This document shows, piece by piece, positions 11,938 through 23,749 of a stretch of 64,000 nt of DNA. The number at the start of each line of letters is the position of its first letter. Position 1 is the stretch's first letter. The notes below the pieces were generated by a model that was not told the origin of the DNA, did not search any database, and saw only the letters and a list, made by a program, of their open reading frames with translations. The position numbers and the translations under genes are program-made. This DNA comes from Paraspadella gotoi (taxonomy: Eukaryota > Chaetognatha). The DNA is taken from assembly GCA_051294375.1 (NCBI GenBank), contig CM119270.1, positions 5,216,152 to 5,280,151 on the forward strand, read 5' to 3'.

Positions 11938-12320
11938 ATTTGCGACGATTCTTATCCATGAAAGAAGTCCAATCGGCTGTATATATTCTGATGATCGCTT
12001 ATTGGTAAAACAAGTTGTTGCGAAATACTGTTACGAATTATTTTCAAGAACCGACAAATATAAAGAATGCATATCTTCCCTTCGCCCGTGAGACGAAATG
12101 AGTTATTAATTGAAAAGAAAAGAAACAAAAGAAAAAAAAGGAAAAAGTTGGTATAATGAAAAGAAAAGACAAAAAGAAAAAAAGGCCAAAAAGAAAAAGG
12201 AAAGTGAAAGGAATCGCGCGTTGCTTGTTGTTCTGCCTTTTTTTTTTCGAGGGGGGGGGCGTGTGGGTAGGGGGTGGGGAGTGGGAGAGACAGAGGACGC
12301 TCTGGTTTATCAACGATCGC
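11635..12320. other. Loop of IR1, non-minisatellite part
   Basis: Sequence found only once in the window. It contains more CGT triplets (11,690-11,730), a (GA)n tract (11,845-11,936), a purine-rich stretch (12,110-12,210) and a G-run cluster (12,245-12,285). No gene recognised. Confidence 0.7.
11845..11936. repeat. (GA)n microsatellite
   Basis: GA dinucleotide tract with AG/GG interruptions in its first half and a pure run in its second half. Confidence 0.95.
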
Positions 12321-13149
12321 TAATAGTGTTGAGGGGGTGTCAGTTTAAATAGTGGTTGAGGGGGTATCGTTAATATTGGTGAGGGGGTATTCAGTTTAAT
12401 AGTGGCTGAGGGGTATCAGTTAATAGTGGTTGAGGGTATCAGTTTGATAGTGGTTGAGGGGTATCAGTTTAAAGTGGTTGAGGGGTATCAGTTTGATATG
12501 GTTGAGGGGGATCAGTTTAATAGGTTGAGGGGGTATCAGTGAAGTGTTTGAGGGTTATATAGTGGTTGAGGGGTGTCAGTTTAATAGTGGCTTGAGGGGT
12601 TTTCAGTTTGATAGTGGTTGAGGGGGTATCAGTTTAATAGTGTTGAGGGGTATAGTTTGATAGTGTTGAGGGGTATCAGTTTAATAGTGGTTGAGGGGGT
12701 ATCAGTTTATAGTGGTTGAAGGGGGTTCAGTTAATAGTGGTTGAGGGTATCAGTTTGATAGTGGTTGAGGGGTATCAGTTTACTAGTGGTTGAGGGTACA
12801 GTTGATAGTGGTTGGGGGGTATTCAGTTTAATAGGGTTGAGGTATCAGTTTGATAGTGGTTAGGGGTATCAGTTTAATAGTGGTTTGGGGGTATAGTTTG
12901 ATAGTGGTTGAGGGGGTATCAGTTTAAATAGTGGTTGAGGGGGTATCAGTTAAAGTGGGTTAGGGTATTAAGTTTGATATGGTTGAGGGGGTATCAGTTA
13001 ATAGTGGTTGCGGGGTATCAGTTTGATAGTGGTATGAGGGGTAATCAGTTTTAATAGTGGTTGAGGGGGTATCAGTTTGATAGTGGTTGAGGGGTAATCA
13101 GTTTAATACGTGGTTGAGGGGTGTCAGTTTAATAGTGGTTGAGGGGGTG
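12321..13149 (+). repeat. G-rich minisatellite, ~26 nt unit, about 33 copies
   Basis: Units read TTGAGGGGGTATCAGTTT followed by AATAGTGG or GATAGTGG. I count about 33 units. The GATAGTGG type occurs about 11 times and nearly always alternates with the AATAGTGG type, so the true period looks like a ~52 nt dimer. Most units differ by single-base losses, largely in G or T runs. The G runs could support G-quadruplexes on this strand. The array ends exactly at the (ACG)n array that begins the right arm. Confidence 0.92.
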
Positions 13150-14419
13150 GACGACGACGACGACGACGACGACATCTACGGCGACATGAGAAATGGTCAA
13201 AATTGAGGCGATCAACGGGGGGACGGACTGAGGGACAAAACACTGAGCAAGAAAAGATGCGCTTAATACGATGATGACGACGACGACGACGACGACGACG
13301 NNNNNNNNNNNNNNNNNNNNNNNNNTCTCTCTACTGCTCTCTACTCTCTTCGGATCGTCGATTCGTCTTCTACGTCTCTCTCTGTCCCCTGCTTCCTCGC
13401 CTTCTCCCTCTCGGTCCTCTACATCGTGTTCGATCTTCTATCTCATCGTCATTCTTCCGTCTGTTACCGACCCGTTCTTAGGATGTGTATAATGCATAGG
13501 AGGCTGCTGGAAAGCCTAGGATTCGCCGGCCCAGCGTCATCGACAATTTTTTTTCCGCATTTTACTCGCCCATTAGTTGAGACATTATGTGGTTTCTCTT
13601 TTCTCTTTTTTCTCTTGCGCGGCGAATACGAGGCTCGCTGCAATCTGACTGGAGTACGAATGCAGCGACGCAGAAGGTGCAGTCTGCTCGTCGTCGATAC
13701 GCAACCGTACAAGTACAAAGAAGGATCATTCCTCAATCTCTACTCTCTCTGAGATTTTATATTCTTAAATCAATTATAATATTCTAGTTCTAAAACAATA
13801 CTCAAAAAGTTATCCTGTTCAGCCTTTTCTTGGTTTTTAGATTCTGCTAATGTCTTTCTAACAGGAGTGATTTATGTTGTATATCATATTTTATTTCATA
13901 AACTAGGACAGAAAGAATTTCATCCTTGCGTTGTATAGATTTCTCCCTCCAAATTATAGAGAATTTATTTTTTAAAAACTAAATAATTAAAAGCAGAAAA
14001 CATAAAACATTAAAAAAAATAAAAATAGAATGATTGAAACTATGTATAAAAGTATATTTATAAGCTACTTAAAATAATGAAACTAGCAATTTTGAAATAT
14101 CCAAATTTTAACTCTTCTTCAGCATAGAAGACGAATTTCCGGGGAAATGTCCAACCGGTTTTTGCGAGTAATCATTATTCTCCAATTAGTTTCTCTATCT
14201 TTTTTTCTTACACCCTTGAATAAAAAAAAAAAAAAAGAACCTGTAGACAGTAAAGACTCGTTTCAGTAATTATAGTCATTAAACCAATTAAAGTAATGAC
14301 GGGATTTACGATTGGTCTGTTCGTTACCTCATATAGGTTTCCCGATAAAAATGTAAAAATCTTTTCTCATTTTTACTTCATTGTTCATTATCAGTTTTAG
14401 AGCTGATCTTTAATAAGTG

Positions 14420-14555
<136 letters not shown>

Positions 14556-15837
14556 CATCATGACGAATCAAAAATGGGACGGGATCGGAGATCGAGTGAG
14601 GAATAAAACTCGTCCGACAACGACGACGAAAGTAGAGAGAAAAGAAAGGAAGAGAGGAGAAAAGAAAGGAAGATAAGAGAAAGAGAAGAAAGAAAAAGAA
14701 AAGAAAGGAAGAGAGAAGACAAAAACAACTCACTCTTTTTGACTCGATCAATTAAATGACTCATTCTGTTTAATTTATGTTCGCTTCGCTGCTTCTTTAT
14801 CTCCTCGTTTTGTTACCAGGTCGACTTTGCTCTCTGCTCTCTCTGCTCTCTCTTCTTCTCTCTCTCTCCTCATCTCTCTCATCTCTCTCTCATCTCTCTG
14901 CTCTCTCTCCTCCCTCTCTCTCTCTCTGGCTCTCGTCGTTAAAATGCGTCTGCGACCGCAGGCGAGGCAACTAAAAAAAAAAGAAGGCAATTCATGCTCT
15001 AAAGTCTTCCTCTTCTCGTCGGTCGTTGTTGTTGCAAGAGAGAAAAGACGCGATGATCGCTCGTTTTTGCGAATGAGGAGGAAGGGGAGGAAGAGGAGGA
15101 AGAGGAGGAGAAGAGGAAGAGGAGGATAAGGTCGCCGCAAATTGCGCAGTTAGACGCAATAGCAACTTCTTGGGTTCGAGAGGGGAAATTTGACTTGTGC
15201 GTGTGTGTGTCAATGTTTGTGTGTGAGTTGGGTTTTTCCGTGTGATTTTTTTTCGCTGTTGCACCTAACATGTTTCGTTAGTATGAATCAATTACATCCT
15301 GGGTAAAGTTAAAACTTTTAAAAGAGGGTTGAAATAAAAAAGAATAGTTTTCTTTAATTGTTGATTCAGTGTTCTTACGATATTGGTATGACAAAAACGC
15401 TTTCAATCTTTCAATCAAGACTCTCTAACGGTCTAGTTTATTTTGTAATTTATAAAAATGAGAGATTAATTAATTAATTTACTAAATTGAAAATTCGTGA
15501 ATCTTGTTCAACGACAAAAAATTATTAATCCATTGCTTTTATAAAACATACTTTGTTGGTGCCTTTCAAAATTGTTATTTTATCATCAAAAAATGAAAAA
15601 AGGGGAAAAATGATACGACTTATAATATGTATTTCCTAAAAAAAAACCCCAAAAAAATAACAATACACTAATTTATTTTAGGATATTTTTGAATGTGTTT
15701 TCAAAATTGTTTTAATTTTTTTTTCTTACAAAATCGTATGTTCTTTTGTTCGAAATATTTTCGTTGACTAAATTGATCGATGATCGTTCCTACAAATTCT
15801 CATCCGACGAAGCGAAAAAGGACGTCACGTGACACGG

Positions 15838-15870
15838 ACGACGACGACGACGACGAAGACGACGATGCCG
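15838..15870. repeat. (ACG)n array
   Basis: ACG units with GAA/GAT interruptions. It is the counterpart of the (CGT)n at 8,714-8,730 in the left arm. Confidence 0.9.
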
Positions 15871-16039
15871 CATCACGAACGCCGCTAAATCTGCGGCGTT
15901 AATGGCGCGATTACCGAAGCGCAAAAACTGGAAAACGACCGGTTTCGTTGTCATCGTCATATTCCACGTNNNNNNNNNNGTCGTCGTAATTGTCGGAGAA
16001 ACATCGCCACTTTTGGTTTTATTTCAGGAGCCAAAACAA

Positions 16040-16070
16040 GACGACGACGACGACGACGACGACGACGACT
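16040..16070. repeat. (ACG)n array
   Basis: About ten ACG units. The left-arm partner at 8,465-8,482 is shorter. Confidence 0.9.
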
Positions 16071-16142
16071 AAAATCGCGAAAATCCAGTTTTTTTGCATA
16101 TTACCATATTTTTCTTCCTTTATTTTTTTCTCGTTCATTCTC

Positions 16143-16578
16143 NNNNNNNNNNNNNNNNNNNNNNNNNNNNNNNNNNNNNNNNNNNNNNNNNNNNNNNNNN
16201 NNNNNNNNNNNNNNNNNNNNNNNNNNNNNNNNNNNNNNNNNNNNNNNNNNNNNNNNNNNNNNNNNNNNNNNNNNNNNNNNNNNNNNNNNNNNNNNNNNNN
16301 NNNNNNNNNNNNNNNNNNNNNNNNNNNNNNNNNNNNNNNNNNNNNNNNNNNNNNNNNNNNNNNNNNNNNNNNNNNNNNNNNNNNNNNNNNNNNNNNNNNN
16401 NNNNNNNNNNNNNNNNNNNNNNNNNNNNNNNNNNNNNNNNNNNNNNNNNNNNNNNNNNNNNNNNNNNNNNNNNNNNNNNNNNNNNNNNNNNNNNNNNNNN
16501 NNNNNNNNNNNNNNNNNNNNNNNNNNNNNNNNNNNNNNNNNNNNNNNNNNNNNNNNNNNNNNNNNNNNNNNNNNNNNN
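16143..16578. other. Assembly gap (N run, 436 nt)
   Basis: The right edge is (AG)n at 16,579-16,608. In the left arm this position holds GA/CT-rich repeats (8,000-8,390), so the gap probably hides simple repeat. Confidence 1.
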
Positions 16579-16612
<34 letters not shown>

Positions 16613-17429
16613 TCAAATATTTAAAAACTTTTAATTTCCGTTAGAGATTTCACTCACAGGAAGATAGTGTTTGTTAGGTACTAATAGTGTGAGGTTGTTT
16701 ACTCTCACGCTAATGTAGATTATCTTCCAAACGTCTCCCGCTCGAACTGTTTAACATGGGATTCTTGAAGTATAAGAAACTTTATTAGCAAAAAATATCC
16801 ATCAGAAAACCGTAAAATATTAATTCGAAGAAGGAACGACGTTTTTTCATTAGGACTAAAGATTCGTCTCATCTCTCTCCAGATTTCATTATAAAAATCA
16901 TTTAAAAAAAGACCGGTAAAAATTGGGTGAACGCGACACAGATAGTTCAAGCGAAATGTGTGAGAGAAAGAGAGAGACGGAAAATTATAGACAGGCGAGG
17001 CGTACTATTTTCTTCAAATAGTGTGGACGACGATCGGGAGGTCCTGGAATCGAATCCATAATAAATATTCAGACAACAAATGTTTAATATGATAACGTGT
17101 AATACCTATTATCATAAAGCTCAACCAAAAAACCAGAATACAAAGAATTCACTTGTTACCGGTTAAGTTTAGGAATCATTTGATATATTTTTTTTTAATT
17201 TTACGAAAAAAAAAAACTCAATTTAATAAGACGCAGAAAATTTTTGAAAAAAAAAAGGAAAAAAGGAAAAGAAAAGTAGAAAAAGGAAAGAAAAGGAAAA
17301 GGATTAGAGAATCGCAAATAGTCTTTCCCTCTCTCTCTCTCCCTCTCTCTTTTTCTCTCTCTCTCTCTCTCGACAACACAGCTGGGAAATCGGGCTTTTG
17401 CTGTGTATTAACAAAAGGATAAAAGTGTC

Positions 17430-17436
17430 GAGATGA

Positions 17437-17484
<48 letters not shown>
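17430..17484. repeat. (GA)n microsatellite
   Basis: GA tract just before the gap at 17,541. The second tandem unit has a similar tract at 20,465-20,495. Confidence 0.93.
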
Positions 17485-17487
<3 letters not shown>

Positions 17488-17540
17488 CGATTCCATACTA
17501 GGCCATTTCGTCAGAATCGCCACTGGGCTGCCCCCGAGGC

Positions 17541-17766
17541 NNNNNNNNNNNNNNNNNNNNNNNNNNNNNNNNNNNNNNNNNNNNNNNNNNNNNNNNNNNN
17601 NNNNNNNNNNNNNNNNNNNNNNNNNNNNNNNNNNNNNNNNNNNNNNNNNNNNNNNNNNNNNNNNNNNNNNNNNNNNNNNNNNNNNNNNNNNNNNNNNNNN
17701 NNNNNNNNNNNNNNNNNNNNNNNNNNNNNNNNNNNNNNNNNNNNNNNNNNNNNNNNNNNNNNNNNN
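17541..17766. other. Assembly gap (N run, 226 nt)
   Basis: In the second unit the same position (20,563-20,750) reads unique sequence followed by GA-rich repeat, which suggests the missing content. Confidence 1.
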
Positions 17767-18224
17767 AGGGAGGGAGGGAGAGAGAATAAATGAAAGATGA
17801 ATTTGGAAAACAGATTTGCTGCGATTGAGAAAGTGGCAAAGAAAATAAGGACAGAAGCGTCGTGTCGAAGGCCCGTGGTGTGGCAATGACAAAGATAAAG
17901 ACTGAAAAAAGAGTGGCAAACCTAATGGCAACGCGATGACCAAAATGACAAGAAACAAAGAGAGCAACTGAACAATAACAAAGGGTTAAACACGATGACA
18001 GAGCACAAGAAATGATGACAAAAAGAACGACAGCTTTCACAAAATACAAGAACAGAGAGCGAGACAAGATGACAGAGAATTAAAGGCGATGACAGAGAGG
18101 GAGACGCGACGCGAGAGAGCGAGACGCGATCACGAATAATCGCGTGTGATAATCGTGAGATCGCGGAGAAAGATCAAAGACGGAATCACGCGGTCAAGGA
18201 AGATTTTGCATCAACAATATCATC

Positions 18225-18225
18225 A

Positions 18226-18260
<35 letters not shown>
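18225..18260. repeat. (CGT)n array
   Basis: About twelve CGT units. The second tandem unit keeps only a broken remnant near 21,270-21,298. Confidence 0.9.
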
Positions 18261-18261
<1 letters not shown>

Positions 18262-18499
18262 TCTTCATCTTGGAAATCGCTGTTTCCATTGCTTGCATTT
18301 TGTCGATCTCCGAAGGCAGATACATTTTAGATATTTAAATTAGCTTTTGAAATTAACTAACAAATGTTTCCTGGAATGAAAGTGAAAATAATAACAAACG
18401 ACTTAACCTCTTTAACTTTCTAAACTCACCCTGTTCTTCTCTAGAATCTGTGAGGCGGTACTCCCTGCCATATAACCCCGAAATCTCTGGGGTGGGAGA

Positions 18500-18671
18500 G
18501 ACTCTCCTCTCTCTCTTCTTCTCTCTCTCTCTCTCTCTCTCTCTCCTCTCTGCTCTCTCTCATCTCTCTCTCTCTTGTTCATTTGGCCTCTTCCCCAAGC
18601 GGGTTCCTGCGTTTCTTGACTGAAGCTCCCTTCTCGGTATTTCTCACTTTTACGTGACTTTGTCAAAATCT

Positions 18672-18728
<57 letters not shown>

Positions 18729-18790
18729 TTCTCCTCTCTCTATTCTCTCTTCTCTCTCTCTCTCTTCATCTCTCTCTCTCTCTTCTCAGA
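18500..18790. repeat. CT-rich simple-repeat cluster
   Basis: Two CT blocks (18,505-18,575 and 18,676-18,786) around about 100 nt of unique sequence. The same arrangement is seen at 21,560-21,910. Confidence 0.9.
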
Positions 18791-19089
18791 CAAGTAACTT
18801 GTATTAGAGAAAAACCAAAAAAAAAATTGAAAAGTATCTATTGATAGAAATTGATAAAAATTTCTATACCAAATTTAATAAATCACTCGACGTCACTAAC
18901 AATAATAAAAACCACATCAAAATCAACAATTCACAATTTCACATTCACAGTTGAAGACGTAAAAAACTTTCGTCTTTCGTCGCCGCCATTTTAAAATTTT
19001 TCTTCTCTTTCACGATTTTTTTTCCGCCAAACTTTTCGAGTGTTTATTATTTCAAGCTGGTCTGTGAGATGGCGCCCCGGGAACACCTC

Positions 19090-19620
19090 TGCCTGCGTTC
19101 TTTCTCGTCTCTCTCTCTCTCTCTGCTCTCTCTCTCATCTCTCATCTCTCTCTCGATCGGCCTCGACTCAATCTCTTCTCCCTCTCTCGTCTTCTCCTAG
19201 TCTCTCTCCTGCTCTCATATTTTTTCTTTTTGTATCTTTTTCTTTTTCTTAATTTTGTTTATTATTAGCTTTCAAAAAGCAGCCTACTGTCTCTCCCTCT
19301 TCTCCACTCAGCTCTCCTCTCACTGCTCTCTCTCCAGTCTCTCATCTCTCATCTTCTCTCTCTCCTCATCTCTCTCAGACTCTCTCTCTCTCTATTCTCG
19401 TCTCTCACCTCTCTCTCTCACTCTCCATTGAGTCGCTCCACATCCTCTCGTATTTTTTTTCTGTCTCTTTATTCCAAGCCTCAATTCTTATGTTTCTCAA
19501 GGAACATTTCGTCGTTGTACATTTGAAGATTCGTCTCTCTCATCTCTCTCGTCTCTAAGATCTCATTCTCTCATCCTTCTCTCTTCTCTCATTCGGCTCT
19601 CCTCCTCTCTCCTCGTCTCC
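19090..19620. repeat. Degenerate CT-rich stretch
   Basis: Interrupted CT repeats spanning about 500 nt with short unique islands. Ser/Leu-rich frames across it are repeat translation. It corresponds to 22,240-22,800 in unit 2. Confidence 0.85.
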
Positions 19621-19826
19621 TGCTCTCGTTTACATTCGAAGATCCTTGCGAAACATGAGAAAGAAAAAACCTTCCTTTCCATGTCTGTTTGACGTTAAGT
19701 TTCTTGTTTTTATGAATGTGAGCGGGATAATTTTTTTCTTTTTATTCCTTTCTTCTTTCTCTTATTCTCTCTCTCTCTGATCTCATCTCTACTATTCTGA
19801 TCCTTCTTTTCAAATTACTCCTAGGA

Positions 19827-19854
19827 GCGCTTTGACAAACAATTGTTAAAGCGC
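19827..19854. other. Stable hairpin (unit 1 copy)
   Basis: GCGCTTTGACAA and TTGTTAAAGCGC form a 12 bp stem with one G-T pair and a 4 nt ACAA loop. The structure is conserved in unit 2 at 22,994-23,023 despite many indels around it. Function unknown. Confidence 0.7.
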
Positions 19855-19899
19855 CGCAGGCTCGAGTTTTCTTTATTTCTCTCTCTCTCTCTCTCTCTC

Positions 19900-19937
<38 letters not shown>

Positions 19938-20459
19938 AATCTCTCTCTCTCTCCTCTCTGAGATTCTCTTATCAAATACGCAAAAGNNNNNNNNNNNNNN
20001 NNNNNNNNNNNCCTGAGAATCGAGAATCCATCTAAGTTAATTTCAGACCACAATGTTATAATAATGATAACGTGTAATACCTTATATCATAAAGCTCAAG
20101 CGCGCAAGAAAAACGGCAGAATAGCAAAGAAATTCACTTGTTACCGGTTAAGTTTAGGAATCATTGATATACTTTTTTTTAATTGTTACGAAAAAAAAAA
20201 ACTCAATTTAATAAGACCCAGAAAATTTTTGAAAAAAAAGGAGAAAAAAGAAAAGAGAGAAGTAGAAAAAAGGAAAGAAAAAATGAAAAAGCGATTAGAA
20301 GAATCGCATAATAGTCTTTTTCCTCTCTCTGATCTCTCCCTCTCATCTTTTGTCTTCTCATCTTCTCTCTTGCGACAACACAGCTGGGAAATTCAGGGCT
20401 TTTTGCTGTGTATTAACAAAGGAATAAAGTGAGTCGAGATGAAGTAAGAAGAGAGAAGA

Positions 20460-20498
<39 letters not shown>

Positions 20499-20666
20499 CG
20501 AATTCGCAATACTAGGGACCATTGTCGTCAGAAATCGCCACTGAGGCGAGCTGGCCCCCGAGGCGATTCGAGCGAGAGATATACCCATAGTCAGAAAGGT
20601 TGTTGAGCAGAATAAAAAGATCAACGAGAGCACACAGAGAAAGGAAAACAAAGACAACAAAGAGAG

Positions 20667-20689
<23 letters not shown>

Positions 20690-20743
<54 letters not shown>

Positions 20744-20745
20744 AG
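20690..20745. repeat. (GA)n microsatellite in unit 2
   Basis: GA dinucleotides flanked by GAGAGGAG variants. It lies opposite the gap of unit 1. Confidence 0.93.
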
Positions 20746-22993
20746 GAGAGGGAGAGCACGCACATAAGGAATTGGAGAAGATAGAATTCTGGAGAAGAGA
20801 CAGATTTGCTGTGCGCACTGAGAAAGGTGGCAAAGCAAAATAAGGACAGAAGCGTGCAAGTGTCGAAGTCGCCCGTGGAAGAAAAATTGAAACGAAAGAT
20901 AAAGACTGAAAAAAGAAGTGGCAAACCTAATGGCAACGCGAGTGATCTCAAAAGGACAGTAGAAAACAAAGAGAGCCAACTGAACAATAACAAAAGGGAG
21001 TTAAACACGATAACAGAGGCAGCTAAGAAATGATTGAGAAAAGAAACGATCGCAGCTTAACTCGGTCACAAAATACAGACAGAGAGCGAGAAAGATTGAC
21101 AGAGAATTAAAGGCCGATGACAGAGAGGGAGGACAGCGATCGCGCGAGAGAGCGAGACGCGAGTCACGACATAATGCGTGGATAATCGTGAGATTTGCGG
21201 GAGAAAAGATTCAAAGATCTGTGACACCACGCGGGACGGAAGATTTTGACATCCAACAATATCATCCATCGTCGTCGTGCGTGAGTCGCGTCGCCGTCGG
21301 TTCATCTTCCTAATCTTGAGAAAAATCGTCTGTTTCCATTGCTTGACATTTTGATCCGATCTCCGAAGGCAGATACAATTTTAGATATTTAAATTAGCTT
21401 TGAATATTAACCTAACAAATGTTTCCTGGAATGAAAGTGAAATAATAACAAACGACTTAACCTCTTTAAGCTTCTAAATCACCCTGTTCTTCTGCTAGAA
21501 TCTGTGAGGCGTACTCCCTGCCATATACCCCGAAATGCTCTGGGGAAGGGAAGAAAGAACATCTCCTCTCTCTCACTCTCTCTCTCTCTCTCTCTCTCCC
21601 TCTCTCTTATCTCTCTCATCTCTCTCTCTCTCCCTCTCTCTCTCTTCTTTCCATCTACCCATTTTCACCAAAGTCTCAATCGCATCGCCTCTCTCTCTCT
21701 ACTGTCATTATGGCCTCTCTTCCCACCAAGGGGGTTCCTGGTTTCTTGATCTGAAGCTCCTTCTGGTATTTCTCAATCTTTTATTCGTGACTTTGTACAA
21801 GAATCTTGGAATTTCTCTCTCTCTCTCTCATCTCACGGTGCCCTCGTCTCTCTCCTCTCTGCTCTTCTCTCTCTCATCTCTCTCTCTCTCTCTCTATCAC
21901 TCTACTCTCAGACAAGTAAACTTGTTATTAGAGAAAACCAAAAAAACAATTTTTTAAAAGTATCTATTGATAGAAAATTGATAAAAATTTCTATACCAAA
22001 TTTAATAAATCACTCACTGTCACTAACAATATAAAAACCACATCAAAATCGTCAACAAATTACAATTTCAACATTCACAGTTGAAGACGTAAAAAATTTT
22101 TCGTCTTTCGTCCGCCGCGATTTTAAAATTTTTCTTCTCTTACGATTTTTTTTAACGACGCAACAAACTTTCGAGTGTTCTATTATTTGAAGCTGGTCCT
22201 GTGTGAGATGGCGCCCGGAGACACTCTCTGCCTGCGTTCTTTCTCAATCTCTCACTCTCTCTCTCTCTCTCTCTCATCTCTCAATCTCTACTCTCGTCGT
22301 CACTCAATCTCTTCTCCTCATCTCTCTTCTCTACTCTCTCTGCTCCATATTTCTTGATCTTATTTTTTCTTATTTTATGTATACTTTTTCAAAGTTTCGC
22401 TACTTTTCTTTGCTCCACTTCACTCTCCATCTCACTGCTCTCTCTCCAGTCTCATATAACTATTAAAACTCAGCTCTTCTCCATCAGGTTCCAAGTCATC
22501 TCATCTTCTCTCAGACTCTCTCTTCTTCCTCTATCAACTACTGAAATTAATATACTCTCCCTCTGCTTCTACATCAAACTCTCCTAAAAGTTCTTTGAGT
22601 CTCTCCACCTCCTCTCGTTTTTTTTACTGTCTCTTATTCCAGCTCAATTCTTATGTTTTCTCAAGAACATTTCGTCCGTTTACATTTGAAGATTCCGATC
22701 TCTCTCATCTCTCTCAGTCTCTGATCTCATATCTCTCGCTCTCTCTCTCTTCTCATCTCGATGCTCTCCTCCTCTCTCTCTCCTCTCCTCCTGCTCTCGT
22801 TTAGCATTCGAGATCCTTGCAAACATGAGAAAAAAAACCTTCCCTTTTCATGGTCTGTTTGAGTTAGTTCTTGGTTTTTATGAATGTGAGCAGGGATAAT
22901 TTTTTTTCTTTTTATCCCTTTCTTCTTTTCTCTTTTACTCTCTCTCTCCATCTCTCACTCTCTTTCTGATCCTTTTTTCAAATATACTCCTAG

Positions 22994-23023
22994 GGCGCTT
23001 TGACAAACAATTGTTAAAGCGCC
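22994..23023. other. Stable hairpin (unit 2 copy)
   Basis: GGCGCTTTGACAA pairs with TTGTTAAAGCGCC over 13 positions (one G-T wobble) around an ACAA loop. It lies between a CCTAGG-like site and a CT-rich repeat. It is too short for a typical microRNA precursor. Confidence 0.75.
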
Positions 23024-23042
23024 GCAGGCTCGAGTTTTTCTT

Positions 23043-23078
<36 letters not shown>

Positions 23079-23157
23079 CTCTCATCTTCTCTCTCTCTCG
23101 AAGTCTCTCTCTCTCTGCTCTCTCTCTCCCGAGATTCTCATTTCAAATACGCAAAAG

Positions 23158-23710
23158 TTTAAATAAGTTGAAAAGCGAAGCTGGCAGTTCTACGAAAACG
23201 CCTTTCTTAAAGCATTGATTTCTTACTGTAAAAATTACTAACTTTTTAGTGGTCTCGTTTTGATTCTTTGGGTCATTCTTGAACTTTAAATTTAGAATTT
23301 GGAAATAGTTATCTTCTCTGTCATTAAGCACAACGCACTGTTGCTTATTCTATTACTTCAAAAATTCGCTACGACAAAAGTTCTTTCAGAGTTTTTGAAC
23401 TAATTGAGTTTTAAAAAATCTTATTTTAAACTAATCGAGTTACGAAATCTACGTCAACTATTGGTTAAAAAAAATTGAGAAGAAATGGAGCGTAGACAGG
23501 CATCAACCAGTTTTTTAAAAAATTTAATTCAATGCTTCTCCTTTCTCGTCTTTTCTTTTCTTTCTCTCCTTCTTTTTTCTTTCTTTCTCCCTTTTTTCTT
23601 TCTTTCTGCATTTTTTCTCTCTCAATCTCCTCCAACTTACTGGGTGGGGAAACGCCTGGGGTTGCGGGAACGCCGACAGAAAGAGAAAAGGGAATTGAGA
23701 GAGAGAGAGC

Positions 23711-23749
<39 letters not shown>

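Larger units (their letters stand above)
17043..19986 (+). repeat. ~3 kb tandem direct repeat, unit 1
   Basis: Matches 20,012-23,157 in the same orientation. Paired landmarks are GATAACGTGTAATACC (17,092 and 20,067), ACTTGTTACCGGTTAAG (17,152 and 20,130), the GCGCTTTGACAA hairpin (19,827 and 22,996) and TCAAATACGCAAAAG at both ends. The unit contains long CT/GA tracts, a (CGT)n array (18,225-18,260) and a 226 nt gap. No frame is conserved between units. Confidence 0.88.
20012..23157 (+). repeat. ~3 kb tandem direct repeat, unit 2
   Basis: Direct copy of 17,043-19,986. It is separated from unit 1 only by a 25 nt gap (19,987-20,011). It carries frequent single-base insertions and deletions relative to unit 1. 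Where unit 1 has a gap at 17,541, this copy is continuous. Confidence 0.88.

Noticed and set aside
12321-13149. CRISPR-like array
   Set aside because: Repeats are directly adjacent with no unique spacers, and the context is eukaryotic. It is a minisatellite.
17030-17070. Possible tRNA T-arm (TGGAATCGAATCCA)
   Set aside because: The T-arm-like part is fair, but no A-box or acceptor pairing is visible. The tandem copy at 20,012 has lost the motif.
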